Assembly (NCBI GenBank): GCA_025357775.1
Contig: JANXOQ010000072.1
Span: 1-6,074, forward strand
Source: Ferruginibacter sp.
GTDB lineage: Bacteria > Bacteroidota > Bacteroidia > Chitinophagales > Chitinophagaceae
DNA length: 6,074 nt
Direction: 5' to 3'
Of this stretch, positions 1-6,074 are shown piece after piece. The notes under the pieces were generated by a model. The model did not search any database. It was not told the DNA's origin and saw only the letters and a program-made list of their open reading frames with translations. The translations under genes and the position numbers were made by a program. The number at the start of each line of letters is the position of its first letter. Positions within the stretch are counted from its first letter, which is position 1.

Positions 1-2945
1 GTAAGCGGTGTAACTACTGTAGGTATTGGGGGAGGAAGTGTTACAACCACTGTTGTGGTAGCAGATGTAGTGCTAACCCCTAAAGTGGCGGTAACTGTAT
101 AAATATAATTTCCCGGTACATTAGAAGCAATTATGGGAGGAGGATTTTGTAAATTAGAAGTATAGCCAGAACCAGCGGGACCTACCCAGCTGTAATTATA
201 TCCTGCAGGTCCTGTTGCAGTAATATTAAAAGGTACACCTGGGCAAACAGGACCGTTATTATTAGCAACTGCACTGCAAGTAGGGCCTGGATTGGTTGCA
301 CCTGTACCGCCAGTTTGAGTGATGGTAAATGTACCTGCACTTCCATTAAAGTTAGTTACCAATAATACATACCATTGGCCAACTATTGCATTAGGAATTG
401 TAAATGTTTCTGTGGCAGCTGCTGAATAACTGCATTGTATTGTGGAATTAGGATCTGCTGCAATAGCATTGCAACCAGCTGTTTGACCAGTAAATGGACC
501 CCAAAGTGCGTAATCAATATCTATACCTGCACCAGCTGAATTTGTTTGGCTTATTGTATAAGTAATACTGCCAGCAGTTTGTATTTGAAAATAATAAAAT
601 GTTGGGTTTGGGGTAGTAACCAAGCAACCAATTATACCTAAACTAGGTTGTCCTATAACCGATGTAGGTACATTGTTTGAGCAAAGTCCTTGATTAGCTG
701 TATTACATATTTCCCCAGGCCCTGGTGTAGATACACATAGGTTAAAACTAGCATCGCCTCCATTGGCTAATTCTGTTTGCACTCTAATAAAATAAGTAGC
801 ACCTATAGTTAAACCAGTAAGATTTGTTAAATTAGGGTCGAAAGTAGTACAACTAAGCTGTATCAAAGCCCCACAATTGCCAGAATAAACTGTAGTTAGC
901 ATATTTGTTGTTGTACCATTAACATTAGATAAGCTTATGCGATGGTTTGGTGAAAGTGCTACAAAAGAATACCAAATATCATCATCCCATCCATTAGCAG
1001 GGCTACAAGTAGGTGTAGGATTTGTGGTAGATTGGGTAGCACCAGCTGTACTTCCAGCAGTAACTAAAGCACATTGATTGGCATTGGGAATAGTATTAAA
1101 TGGATTTACTGGTAATAAAATAGCTCCTGCACATTCATCATTTAAAGGGGGTGGTGGTGGGGTACCAATACAAAAATTAAAATTTGTTTCTTGCGCTGCA
1201 GTAGCAGTGGTAGTATATACTCTTACATAATATATTTGACCAATAACTAAAGTTGATACATTATAAATATTAGTGCTATTACAATTCACTTCTGTTAAAG
1301 CGTTACATAATCCACTATAGATTACTGATGTTAAACCAGTTGTTGTGCCTGTTATGTTTAAAAAACTAAATCTATGGTTGGTACTTGTTGCTGTAAATTT
1401 GAACCACACATCATCATCAGCACCACCTGTAGCACAACTAGGTGTAGGTACAGCAATGGTTGCCGTAGCGCTTGTAGTAGTACCAGCAGTAACTGTACCA
1501 CAAAAATAATCAGGGTTAGTAAAAGCAATAATAGCGTTTGCACACTCATTATTACTTGGTGGTGGTGGCGGTGTGCCTACGCATACATTAAAATTACCAG
1601 TTATACCTACAGTTTCTGTCCAGGTCATTACTCTTACATAATAAGTGGAACCCACAATAAGCCCATTAAGGTTAAATGTATTTGGGTCTGGGTCTTGGCA
1701 AGCTAATTGCACCAAAGTACCACATGTACCTGAGTAAACTGATGTAACCATATCACTTGTTCCGCTGCTTGCAGTTGTAGTTATTGTTACTCTATGGGCA
1801 GTATTTGTAGCTACAAAACTATACCATACGTCATCATTCCAACCATTAGTAGCAGCACAAGTAGGAGTGGGTAATGTGCTAGATAGTGTGGCACTTATTG
1901 TAGTACCAGCAGTTACAATTCCACATAAAAAATTAGGATTTACTGTAAGTGCAGTTGCATTAGCGCATTCATCATTTACAGGTGGTGGCGGTGGTGTACC
2001 AATGCATATATTAAAAGAAGCACTTGCTATACCAGTTACATTTGTAAAAACCCTTACATAATAAGTATTGCCACTTGTAAGCCCCCCCTGATCAAGTGTA
2101 TTTCCATTTACACAACCTAATTGGCTAAGTGATGTGCATGTACCACTATACAAAGTGATGTTCATGGCAGTGCTAGAGCCAACCACATTTAATAAAGTTA
2201 CTCTATGTATTGCACCAGTAGCTACAAAACTATACCATACATCATCATTCCAAGCATTGGTAATAGCGCAGCTGGGTATTGGTGTAGTGGTTGATAATGT
2301 AGCATTATTTGAAGTACCAGCGGAAACAATACCGCATAATAGGTTTGCATTTACAGCAATACTTTGTGCGTTTAAACACTCATCATTAGCAGGTGGAATA
2401 TTTGCAGTTACACAAATGCCAAATGTACCAACCTCACCACCCCAGCCCCAAAAACGAATATATACAGTTGTACCAGCTGTTTGAGTTACTGTTATTTTTG
2501 GCATACTTGGGTTTGTACTTCCAGCATCAGCACACGCAATTTCTGATAGTGTAAGCGTAGGACAATTACCAGTAGCGGTATAAATAGTCATACCTCCATC
2601 TGTAAGCCCAAAGTTTTTTGTATCTATTGTAAGTTGTGTAGCTCCTGCTGGCACGGTGGCTTTAAACCACACATCGGCATCAGTAAAATTTGCACAACTA
2701 GGGTTTGGTATACCTACTCCATTAGAGTTGCTAGCATCTACATTACTAAAAGTCTGAAAATTACAAGCTGCTGTTGGTACCAAGGTAATTGCACTTATTG
2801 CAGCGCCATTGCAAGGTTCATCATTTATAGGCACTTGGGCAAAGGATTGAAATACTGTAGTGAAAAATATAATTACAAGCAATAGCTGTTTTTGAATTTT
2901 TTTGTAAATCAAAAACTTATTTTGAGAAGTATTAAAATTATGCAT
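1..2945 (-). CDS. Large multi-domain secreted protein, probable type IX secretion substrate/adhesin (C-terminus off window)
   Basis: The frame is open from the ATG at 2945 to base 1 (981 codons) with no stop, so the gene is cut by the left edge. An in-frame TAA lies 10 bases upstream and there is no other ATG nearby, so this start is firm. Order of parts: signal peptide 1-36, with a hydrophobic core LLLVIIFF and probable cleavage at SFA|Q; five tandem repeats from residue 41 to about 740; a pre-peptidase-C-like module about 745-882; an Ig/PKD-like domain about 886-975. Composition is rich in Thr, Asn, Ser, Gly and Pro, as in extracellular Bacteroidota proteins. Each repeat has six cysteines, suggesting disulfides outside the cell. 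In this protein type a C-terminal type IX sorting domain (often type B, 'gliding motility-associated') usually follows; it would lie off the window and is not seen. The PorP/SprF gene 91 bases upstream fits that role. Surface adhesion is inferred; no catalytic motif was recognised. Confidence 0.9.
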   Translation of the reverse strand, partial: MHNFNTSQNKFLIYKKIQKQLLLVIIFFTTVFQSFAQVPINDEPCNGAAISAITLVPTAACNFQTFSNVDASNSNGVGIPNPSCANFTDADVWFKATVPAGATQLTIDTKNFGLTDGGMTIYTATGNCPTLTLSEIACADAGSTNPSMPKITVTQTAGTTVYIRFWGWGGEVGTFGICVTANIPPANDECLNAQSIAVNANLLCGIVSAGTSNNATLSTTTPIPSCAITNAWNDDVWYSFVATGAIHRVTLLNVVGSSTAMNITLYSGTCTSLSQLGCVNGNTLDQGGLTSGNTYYVRVFTNVTGIASASFNICIGTPPPPPVNDECANATALTVNPNFLCGIVTAGTTISATLSSTLPTPTCAATNGWNDDVWYSFVATNTAHRVTITTTASSGTSDMVTSVYSGTCGTLVQLACQDPDPNTFNLNGLIVGSTYYVRVMTWTETVGITGNFNVCVGTPPPPPSNNECANAIIAFTNPDYFCGTVTAGTTTSATATIAVPTPSCATGGADDDVWFKFTATSTNHRFSFLNITGTTTGLTSVIYSGLCNALTEVNCNSTNIYNVSTLVIGQIYYVRVYTTTATAAQETNFNFCIGTPPPPPLNDECAGAILLPVNPFNTIPNANQCALVTAGSTAGATQSTTNPTPTCSPANGWDDDIWYSFVALSPNHRISLSNVNGTTTNMLTTVYSGNCGALIQLSCTTFDPNLTNLTGLTIGATYFIRVQTELANGGDASFNLCVSTPGPGEICNTANQGLCSNNVPTSVIGQPSLGIIGCLVTTPNPTFYYFQIQTAGSITYTISQTNSAGAGIDIDYALWGPFTGQTAGCNAIAADPNSTIQCSYSAAATETFTIPNAIVGQWYVLLVTNFNGSAGTFTITQTGGTGATNPGPTCSAVANNNGPVCPGVPFNITATGPAGYNYSWVGPAGSGYTSNLQNPPPIIASNVPGNYIYTVTATLGVSTTSATTTVVVTLPPPIPTVVTPL
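18..290 (-). other. Ig/PKD-like beta-sandwich domain of the secreted protein
   Basis: Residues about 886-976. Landmarks are PTCSAVANNNGPVCPGVPFN, then ITATGPAGYNYSWVGPAG with the core Trp, QNPPPIIASNV and PGNYIYTVTAT, ending in VVVTLPPPIPTVV. The pattern 'PVCPG....TA.G...YSW.GP....S..QNP.I.....G.Y.YTVT' is the usual form of the Ig-like/PKD domains strung together before the C-terminal sorting domain in Bacteroidota surface proteins. The Pro-rich tail at the window edge suggests that another domain follows. Confidence 0.65.
300..713 (-). other. Pre-peptidase-C-like beta module of the secreted protein
   Basis: Residues about 745-882, after the last repeat and a short PGPGE linker. Visible landmarks are ICNTANQGLCSNN, VIGQPSLG, TTPNPTFYYFQIQTAG, the motif DIDYALWGPF and, near the end, GQWYVLLVTNF with GSAGTFTITQTGG. 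A segment of the form 'FYYFQI..G.I.Y.I....G..DIDYALWGPF' is a familiar part of long gliding-motility-associated secreted proteins in Bacteroidota and resembles bacterial pre-peptidase C-terminal beta domains. The family name is from memory of such proteins and was not checked by a profile search. Confidence 0.6.
726..2825 (-). repeat. Five tandem six-cysteine protein repeats (about 137-146 residues each)
   Basis: Each unit starts at an N-D-E-C-like motif: residues 41 (NDEPC), 187 (NDEC), 324 (NDEC), 465 (NNEC) and 602 (NDEC), at bases 2825, 2387, 1976, 1553 and 1142. Unit lengths are 146, 137, 141 and 137, and about 139 for the last. Shared landmarks in order are NDEC, a Cys before VTAGTT, PxPxC, a DDVWYSF-type motif (Trp 237 and Trp 374 in units 2 and 3), HRVT, VYSGTC, LxxC, TYYVRV and FNxC followed by GTPPPPP. 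Unit 1 is the most diverged (DADVWFKAT, IPPANDEC). Six cysteines recur in every unit. The fold is probably an all-beta extracellular domain of the kind common in Bacteroidota adhesins. Units 2 and 3 remain close even at DNA level. Confidence 0.9.
2838..2945 (-). other. Signal peptide of the large secreted protein
   Basis: Residues 1-36. There is an unusually long polar n-region of about 20 residues with lysines at 10, 15, 16 and 19, then a hydrophobic core at about 21-32 (LLLVIIFFTTVF), then QSFA before Q37. Small residue A36 followed by Gln is a common Sec cleavage context in Bacteroidota. Mature protein would begin QVPINDEPC. The long n-region is real if the ATG at 2945 is used, because a stop lies just upstream and no internal Met occurs before the cleavage site. 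Confidence 0.8.
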
Positions 2946-3036
2946 GGTTAGTTTTTATAATTATTTATTAGAAAACTTATACTTTTAAAAAGAAAGGGTA
3001 AGTGAATTTAATTTTTAACTTTTATGTTAATATTTA

Positions 3037-3957
3037 TTATTTCAAAGTTTGTTTTTTTATTTTTCCAAAATCAAAACGCAGCCCTATTTCATGTGCACCT
3101 GAGTTACCATCAAATTCAGTAGCTGGAGATTTAAATGCATCGTAGCTATATGAAATATTTACTCTATCTTTTAATTTAAAGCCTAATTGCAAACTGTACA
3201 GTTGTCTAAACTTAGCTATAACGGCTAACCATAATATTTCTTGATAATCTAACTTAACACCTAATTCAAACTCCGCTGGTGCATTTTGAATAACTCTTAA
3301 AAGCGCATTGGGTATAAGTATAATATCATCGCCAGCATTATATTTATAATTCGCCAAAAAATTAAAATGCCGATATAATCTACCAGATACATTAGCATTG
3401 GGTACATAATTTAGCTGTAGTTTACTTTGTATAAGTTGGCTTACAGCAGCTCCTACAGTTAATTTATCATTTTTTGTATAATAAATACCAAATCCTGCAT
3501 CAAATCCAAATTTTGAATCAGCACTACCAAGTACAGGGTCGTTGCCTAATGCTTCTGTAAGTTTATTTCTATCAATTGCATATTGAAAACCTCTTAGCTC
3601 AATACCCATTGCAAACTTTTGCTTTTCATCTTTTGATATTATGTGATAAGAATATGCTAATTGAACGCCAGTTCTACTTGTAGGACCGGTTTCATCTTTA
3701 TACATATAGCCTGCAATACCAGCTTTAAGCTTTGGCAAACTAATATCAGTATATACCATTAAAGTTTTTGGATTGCCAGGAAAAGTTGTCCATTGATTGC
3801 GGTAAGAAACCCCTATAGTACTTTTATCGGTAATGCCAGCAGCAGCTGGGTTAAGCATAGAGTTATGCTGTAAATACTGACTCATAAAATGTAGCTGTTG
3901 TGCATTTGCAGCAACGAAACCCACACATAATAATAATGCAAGTATATATTTTCTCAT
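3037..3957 (-). CDS. PorP/SprF-family type IX secretion system outer-membrane protein
   Basis: 306 residues, the normal size for the family. Residues 1-19 are a clear Sec signal peptide (MRKYILALLLCVGFVAANA|QQ). The mature start carries the family hallmark at 27-41, QYLQHNSMLNPAAAG, followed by GVSYRNQWTTFPGNP. The rest is alternating beta-strand sequence, with repeated aromatic/Gly strands and a terminal strand near EIGLRFDFGK, as expected of an outer-membrane beta-barrel. Family members work with the type IX secretion system: SprF in Flavobacterium johnsoniae is needed for surface export of the adhesin SprB, and PorP in Porphyromonas gingivalis for gingipain secretion. Here the gene lies directly upstream of, and co-directional with, the large secreted protein, which I infer is its cargo. 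It may be co-transcribed with it, since I see no terminator in the 91-base gap. Many genomes hold several paralogues, so I do not assign porP or sprF specifically. Confidence 0.93.
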   Translation of the reverse strand: MRKYILALLLCVGFVAANAQQLHFMSQYLQHNSMLNPAAAGITDKSTIGVSYRNQWTTFPGNPKTLMVYTDISLPKLKAGIAGYMYKDETGPTSRTGVQLAYSYHIISKDEKQKFAMGIELRGFQYAIDRNKLTEALGNDPVLGSADSKFGFDAGFGIYYTKNDKLTVGAAVSQLIQSKLQLNYVPNANVSGRLYRHFNFLANYKYNAGDDIILIPNALLRVIQNAPAEFELGVKLDYQEILWLAVIAKFRQLYSLQLGFKLKDRVNISYSYDAFKSPATEFDGNSGAHEIGLRFDFGKIKKQTLK

Positions 3958-3990
3958 TATTTAACTTTTTGTATATAGAACTAAAGTTAT

Positions 3991-4019
3991 AAAAAAATGT
4001 TAATTAAAATTAACATTTT
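3991..4019 (-). terminator. AT-rich intrinsic terminator after yigZ
   Basis: A perfect 11-bp inverted repeat (AAAATGTTAAT / ATTAACATTTT, bases 3994-4004 and 4009-4019) with a 4-base loop, followed on the minus strand by a run of seven T (3997-3991, partly inside the stem). It begins about 20 bases past the yigZ TAG stop, which suits ending the ribD-yigZ transcript. Only one of the eleven pairs is G:C, so the hairpin is weak; such terminators are plausible in AT-rich genomes. The palindrome could instead be a protein-binding site upstream of the PorP/SprF gene. Confidence 0.5.
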
Positions 4020-4038
4020 AAAAAATTAATAATTTATT

Positions 4039-4638
4039 CTATATAAATGTCATTACTTCTACATTACGAAGGTTCGCAAGTTTGTACAATACTTCATCTA
4101 CTCTTTCTACGGGTATTCCAACTTTAATTGTAGTAAATAATTGATTTTCTTGAGAAATTATATTGCATAAATATTGTTTGAGAATTACTAAGACCTCATT
4201 CATTTGTGTATAATCAAACTGCAAATTATATTTTCTTAAAATTGGCTTTCTTACTATAGGTACAACTTGTAGTGCCATAGTAGCTGCAGTTTTGTAGGCG
4301 TTTATTAAACCTGGCACACCTAACAATGTACCACCGAAGTATCTCACTACAATAATTATAACATCAGTAATTTCTTTGCTATCTATTTGCCCAAGTATTG
4401 GTTTGCCAGCGCTACCCGCTGGTTCTCCATCATCCATACTCCTAAAATTATTGCCGTCTGTACCTATTCTATAAGCCAAACAAAAATGTGCAGCTTTTGG
4501 ATGTTCTTTTTTTAATTTTTGTAAAATTTGTTTAAATTCTTTTGCATCTGTAAGCGGAAATGAATATGCCAAAAATTTACTTCCTTTATCTTTAAACTCT
4601 GCTACACCCTCTTGCTCAATTGTACTATAAAAACTCAT
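4039..4638 (-). CDS. yigZ: YigZ/IMPACT-family protein (UPF0029 + DUF1949)
   Basis: 199 residues, close to the roughly 205 usual for bacterial YigZ. The N-terminal UPF0029/IMPACT domain spans about 5-120: KGSKFLAY at 18-25, AHFCLAYRIG at 50-59, the signature MDDGEPAGSAGKPIL at 68-82, and VVRYFGGTLLGVPGLINAY at 97-115. The remaining 60-70 residues match the small ferredoxin-like DUF1949 domain. The IMPACT family is linked to translation control in eukaryotes (binding GCN1); the bacterial role is not settled, and annotations such as 'proline dipeptidase' for this family are unsupported. The ATG at 4638 lies inside the 3' end of ribD (14-base overlap, different frame), which points to one mRNA and possibly translational coupling. 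No sign of truncation. Confidence 0.93.
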   Translation of the reverse strand: MSFYSTIEQEGVAEFKDKGSKFLAYSFPLTDAKEFKQILQKLKKEHPKAAHFCLAYRIGTDGNNFRSMDDGEPAGSAGKPILGQIDSKEITDVIIIVVRYFGGTLLGVPGLINAYKTAATMALQVVPIVRKPILRKYNLQFDYTQMNEVLVILKQYLCNIISQENQLFTTIKVGIPVERVDEVLYKLANLRNVEVMTFI

Positions 4639-5680
4639 TGTTGTTTTGTTTATAAATTTTTATACTGTCGCTAAAAATAGTTTTGGTGTGTAAAAGCACT
4701 TCGTTTTTTAATTTTGGTGAAGATATACCAGTTTTTAAAACCAAAGTTTCATTTGTAATTACAAAGCCTTCGTCCCATAAATTTGCCTCTACAAAGTGTT
4801 GAATGGTTTTGGCACCACCTTCTATTATTACAGAGCTTAAATGCAGCTTGTTTAAACATTCTACCACTCCATTTACAATGCTTGTTTGCATTTCTACTTT
4901 ATAAAAAACATTGCTACCAACCACTTCGTTTTTTTTTCTATTAATGATAATGGTTTTAGCTTCATCATTAAAAATTTTAAAACTATTGTCTAAGCTTAAT
5001 ATTTCATCAATTACAATCCTTACGGGGTTTTTGCCTTTCCACAATCTTGTTGTTAAAGATGGATTATCATACAAAATGGTATTTTTTCCAACCAAAATAG
5101 CAGCACACTCACTTCTTAATTTGTGAGCAATTTTATTAGTATAATCGTTGCTTATTTTTATTGGGCTACTATTTTTATTTGCAATGAAACCGTCCTTTGT
5201 TTGCGCCCATTTCAAAATAATATAAGGTCTTTTCTTTTCATGAAAAACGAAAAAATGTTTATTAATATTTCTACATTCATATTCTAAAATGTCTTGCTCT
5301 ACTTTTACACCTGCTTTCAGCAATGTTTCAATACCAACTCCATTTACTTTTTCAAAACTATCGCTACAACCTATTACAACATGTGGTATTTTGTATTGCA
5401 AAATAAACTCTACGCAAGGGGGCGTTTTACCATAATGGGCACAGGGCTCTAAGGATACATATAAAGTACTTTTTTCAATTTTCCATTTATTATTTTCACA
5501 TACACTATTTATACAATTTACTTCAGCATGTGCTTCTCCATATATTTGGTGATAGCCCTCCCCTATTATTACATCTTTGTATACAAGTACAGCACCTACG
5601 AGTGGGTTAGGTGCCACACTACCTGCACCTAATTGTGCAAGGATAAGGCAGCGTTGCATATATAAAAAGTGTTTTTCCAC
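4625..5680 (-). CDS. ribD: Bifunctional riboflavin biosynthesis deaminase/reductase RibD
   Basis: 351 residues, normal for RibD. It carries out the second and third steps of riboflavin synthesis in the cytoplasm: deamination of 2,5-diamino-6-ribosylamino-4(3H)-pyrimidinone 5'-phosphate, then NADPH-dependent reduction of the ribosyl group. The N-terminal deaminase (1-145) has APNPLVGAVLV at 23-33 and the complete zinc site: H51 and E53 of the HAE motif, and C80 and C89 of PCAHYGKTPPC. The C-terminal reductase (about 151-351) has ILKWAQTKDG at 155-164, the stretch LRSECAAILVGKNTILYDNP (188-207), D225 and EGGAKT at 287-292. The start codon is GTG: an in-frame TGA lies 3 bases further upstream, and the only other Met (M8) falls within the conserved 'YMQRCLxLA' segment, so starting there would trim the family's N-terminus. 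It overlaps yigZ by 14 bases downstream. Other rib genes are not in view. Confidence 0.95.
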   Translation of the reverse strand: MEKHFLYMQRCLILAQLGAGSVAPNPLVGAVLVYKDVIIGEGYHQIYGEAHAEVNCINSVCENNKWKIEKSTLYVSLEPCAHYGKTPPCVEFILQYKIPHVVIGCSDSFEKVNGVGIETLLKAGVKVEQDILEYECRNINKHFFVFHEKKRPYIILKWAQTKDGFIANKNSSPIKISNDYTNKIAHKLRSECAAILVGKNTILYDNPSLTTRLWKGKNPVRIVIDEILSLDNSFKIFNDEAKTIIINRKKNEVVGSNVFYKVEMQTSIVNGVVECLNKLHLSSVIIEGGAKTIQHFVEANLWDEGFVITNETLVLKTGISSPKLKNEVLLHTKTIFSDSIKIYKQNNNEFL

Positions 5681-5684
5681 TCTT

Positions 5685-5692
5685 CAAAAATA
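5685..5692 (-). promoter_or_regulatory. Putative -7 promoter element for ribD-yigZ
   Basis: TATTTTTG on the minus strand is an exact match to the Bacteroidota sigma-A -7 consensus TAnnTTTG. It ends 4 bases before the GTG of ribD, so the predicted transcription start falls at or next to the start codon. No TTG -33 element is present at the usual 17-23 base distance. In AT-rich DNA a chance match is possible; the mirrored arrangement with the prmC box raises confidence somewhat. Confidence 0.4.
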
Positions 5693-5709
5693 AGCAACAA
5701 AATATAAAC

Positions 5710-5717
5710 TAAATTTG
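5710..5717 (+). promoter_or_regulatory. Putative -7 promoter element for prmC
   Basis: TAAATTTG is an exact match to the Bacteroidota -7 consensus TAnnTTTG and ends 5 bases before the prmC ATG. The transcript would be leaderless or nearly so, and no ribosome binding site is visible. No TTG is found upstream at -33. The box lies 17 bases from the oppositely facing ribD box, so the two promoters would share nearly all of their DNA. Confidence 0.45.
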
Positions 5718-5722
5718 CTCTG

Positions 5723-6074
5723 ATGATTATAAAAGAAATACACGCAAAATATATACAAACTTTAAAGCAAATTTATGGTGATGGGGAAGCTTCGAAAATG
5801 ACTGAAATGATTTTTGAATATATTGCTAAGATTAGCAAAAAAGATATAGTTACACTTCCCAAAGAAATAATAAATAAAAGCATTGTACAGCAACTAAATG
5901 ATGCATTGGATAAATTATTACAACATTATCCTATACAATATTTAATAGGAACAGCTTGGTTTTACAATTTACCATTTATAGTAACTAAAGCAGTACTAAT
6001 ACCAAGACCTGAAACTGAAGAATTAGTTTATGAAGCAATCTTATTTTTAAAAACAAATATTGGTAAAAAAGTTT
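5723..6074 (+). CDS. prmC: Release factor glutamine N5-methyltransferase PrmC (N-terminal part, runs off window)
   Basis: The ATG at 5723 opens a frame of 117 codons to the window end without a stop; full PrmC is about 280-290 residues. The visible part is the small helical N-terminal domain (about 1-75), which contacts the release factor, then PIQYLIG at 70-76, F80 and the hallmark VLIPRPETEELV at 91-102, which leads into the SAM-binding Rossmann domain. The catalytic NPPY motif would come later and is off the window. PrmC methylates the glutamine of the GGQ motif in RF1 and RF2, raising translation termination efficiency. It is divergent from ribD across a 42-base gap. The start fits because the N-terminal domain length before PIQYLIG is normal. 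HemK is the older name for this family. Confidence 0.93.
   Translation, partial: MIIKEIHAKYIQTLKQIYGDGEASKMTEMIFEYIAKISKKDIVTLPKEIINKSIVQQLNDALDKLLQHYPIQYLIGTAWFYNLPFIVTKAVLIPRPETEELVYEAILFLKTNIGKKV

Noticed and set aside
726..2825. Evenly spaced repeats as a possible CRISPR array
   Set aside because: The period is about 411-438 bases, the units are coding and in one frame, and they vary as protein repeats do.
1374..2885. Several open frames of 64-116 codons on the plus strand, and one 63-codon minus-strand frame at 1358-1549 with a Leu-rich product
   Set aside because: They lie wholly inside the reading frame of the large secreted protein, and their low-complexity products (runs of Ser/Thr/Cys or Leu) come from its Thr/Asn/Pro-rich codons. 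No family motif or start signal.
1..2945. Frameshift or pseudogene in the large secreted protein
   Set aside because: Codons checked at all five repeat starts, the signal peptide, the pre-peptidase-C-like module and the left edge are in one frame, and each translates to a conserved motif.
2946..3036. A terminator or promoter between the PorP/SprF gene and the large secreted protein
   Set aside because: Only a 5-bp weak inverted repeat (TTAAC/GTTAA) without a T tract is present. TAAGTTTT at 2972-2979 on the minus strand misses the last base of the -7 consensus and has no TTG at -33, so neither is strong enough to list.
4911..5126. A 71-codon plus-strand open frame antisense to ribD
   Set aside because: It overlaps the conserved reductase domain of ribD in full and has no recognisable motif.
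1..6074. tRNA, rRNA, riboswitch (such as an FMN element before ribD) or insertion sequence
   Set aside because: The gap before ribD is only 42 bases, far too short for an FMN riboswitch, and I saw no tRNA-like arms, rRNA segments, transposase motifs or terminal inverted repeats.

Overview
The window looks like the chromosome of an AT-rich Bacteroidota bacterium. Three things point there: a type IX secretion PorP/SprF-family outer-membrane protein, a very long Thr/Asn-rich secreted protein built from modules typical of gliding or adhesion proteins of this phylum, and two sites matching the phylum's -7 promoter element TAnnTTTG. A more precise taxon cannot be read from 6 kb.

Layout. Bases 1-2945 (minus strand) encode the first 981 codons of a large exported protein that runs off the left edge. 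It has a signal peptide, five tandem six-cysteine repeats of about 137-146 residues (three of the junctions are five-proline linkers), a pre-peptidase-C-like module and an Ig/PKD-like domain. No automatic open frame marks it, because its stop codon lies outside the window; I read it directly. Upstream on the same strand are a PorP/SprF-family protein (3037-3957), a YigZ/IMPACT-family protein (4039-4638) and the bifunctional riboflavin enzyme RibD (4625-5680, GTG start). A divergent gene, the start of prmC (release-factor glutamine methyltransferase), begins at 5723 on the plus strand and runs off the right edge.

How the genes fit together. ribD and yigZ overlap by 14 bases and are probably one transcript, ending at an AT-rich hairpin plus T-run at 3991-4019. 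The PorP/SprF gene and the giant secreted protein follow as a probable functional pair, since SprF-type proteins are needed for export of partner adhesins through the type IX system. The 42-base ribD/prmC gap holds two back-to-back TAnnTTTG boxes, each ending 4-5 bases before its start codon, which suggests competing promoters that make leaderless or nearly leaderless mRNAs.

I found no RNA gene, mobile element, CRISPR array or stretch over 100 bases without a gene. The housekeeping half is ordinary. The secreted protein and its secretion partner are the accessory part, and nothing here amounts to a clearly new system.
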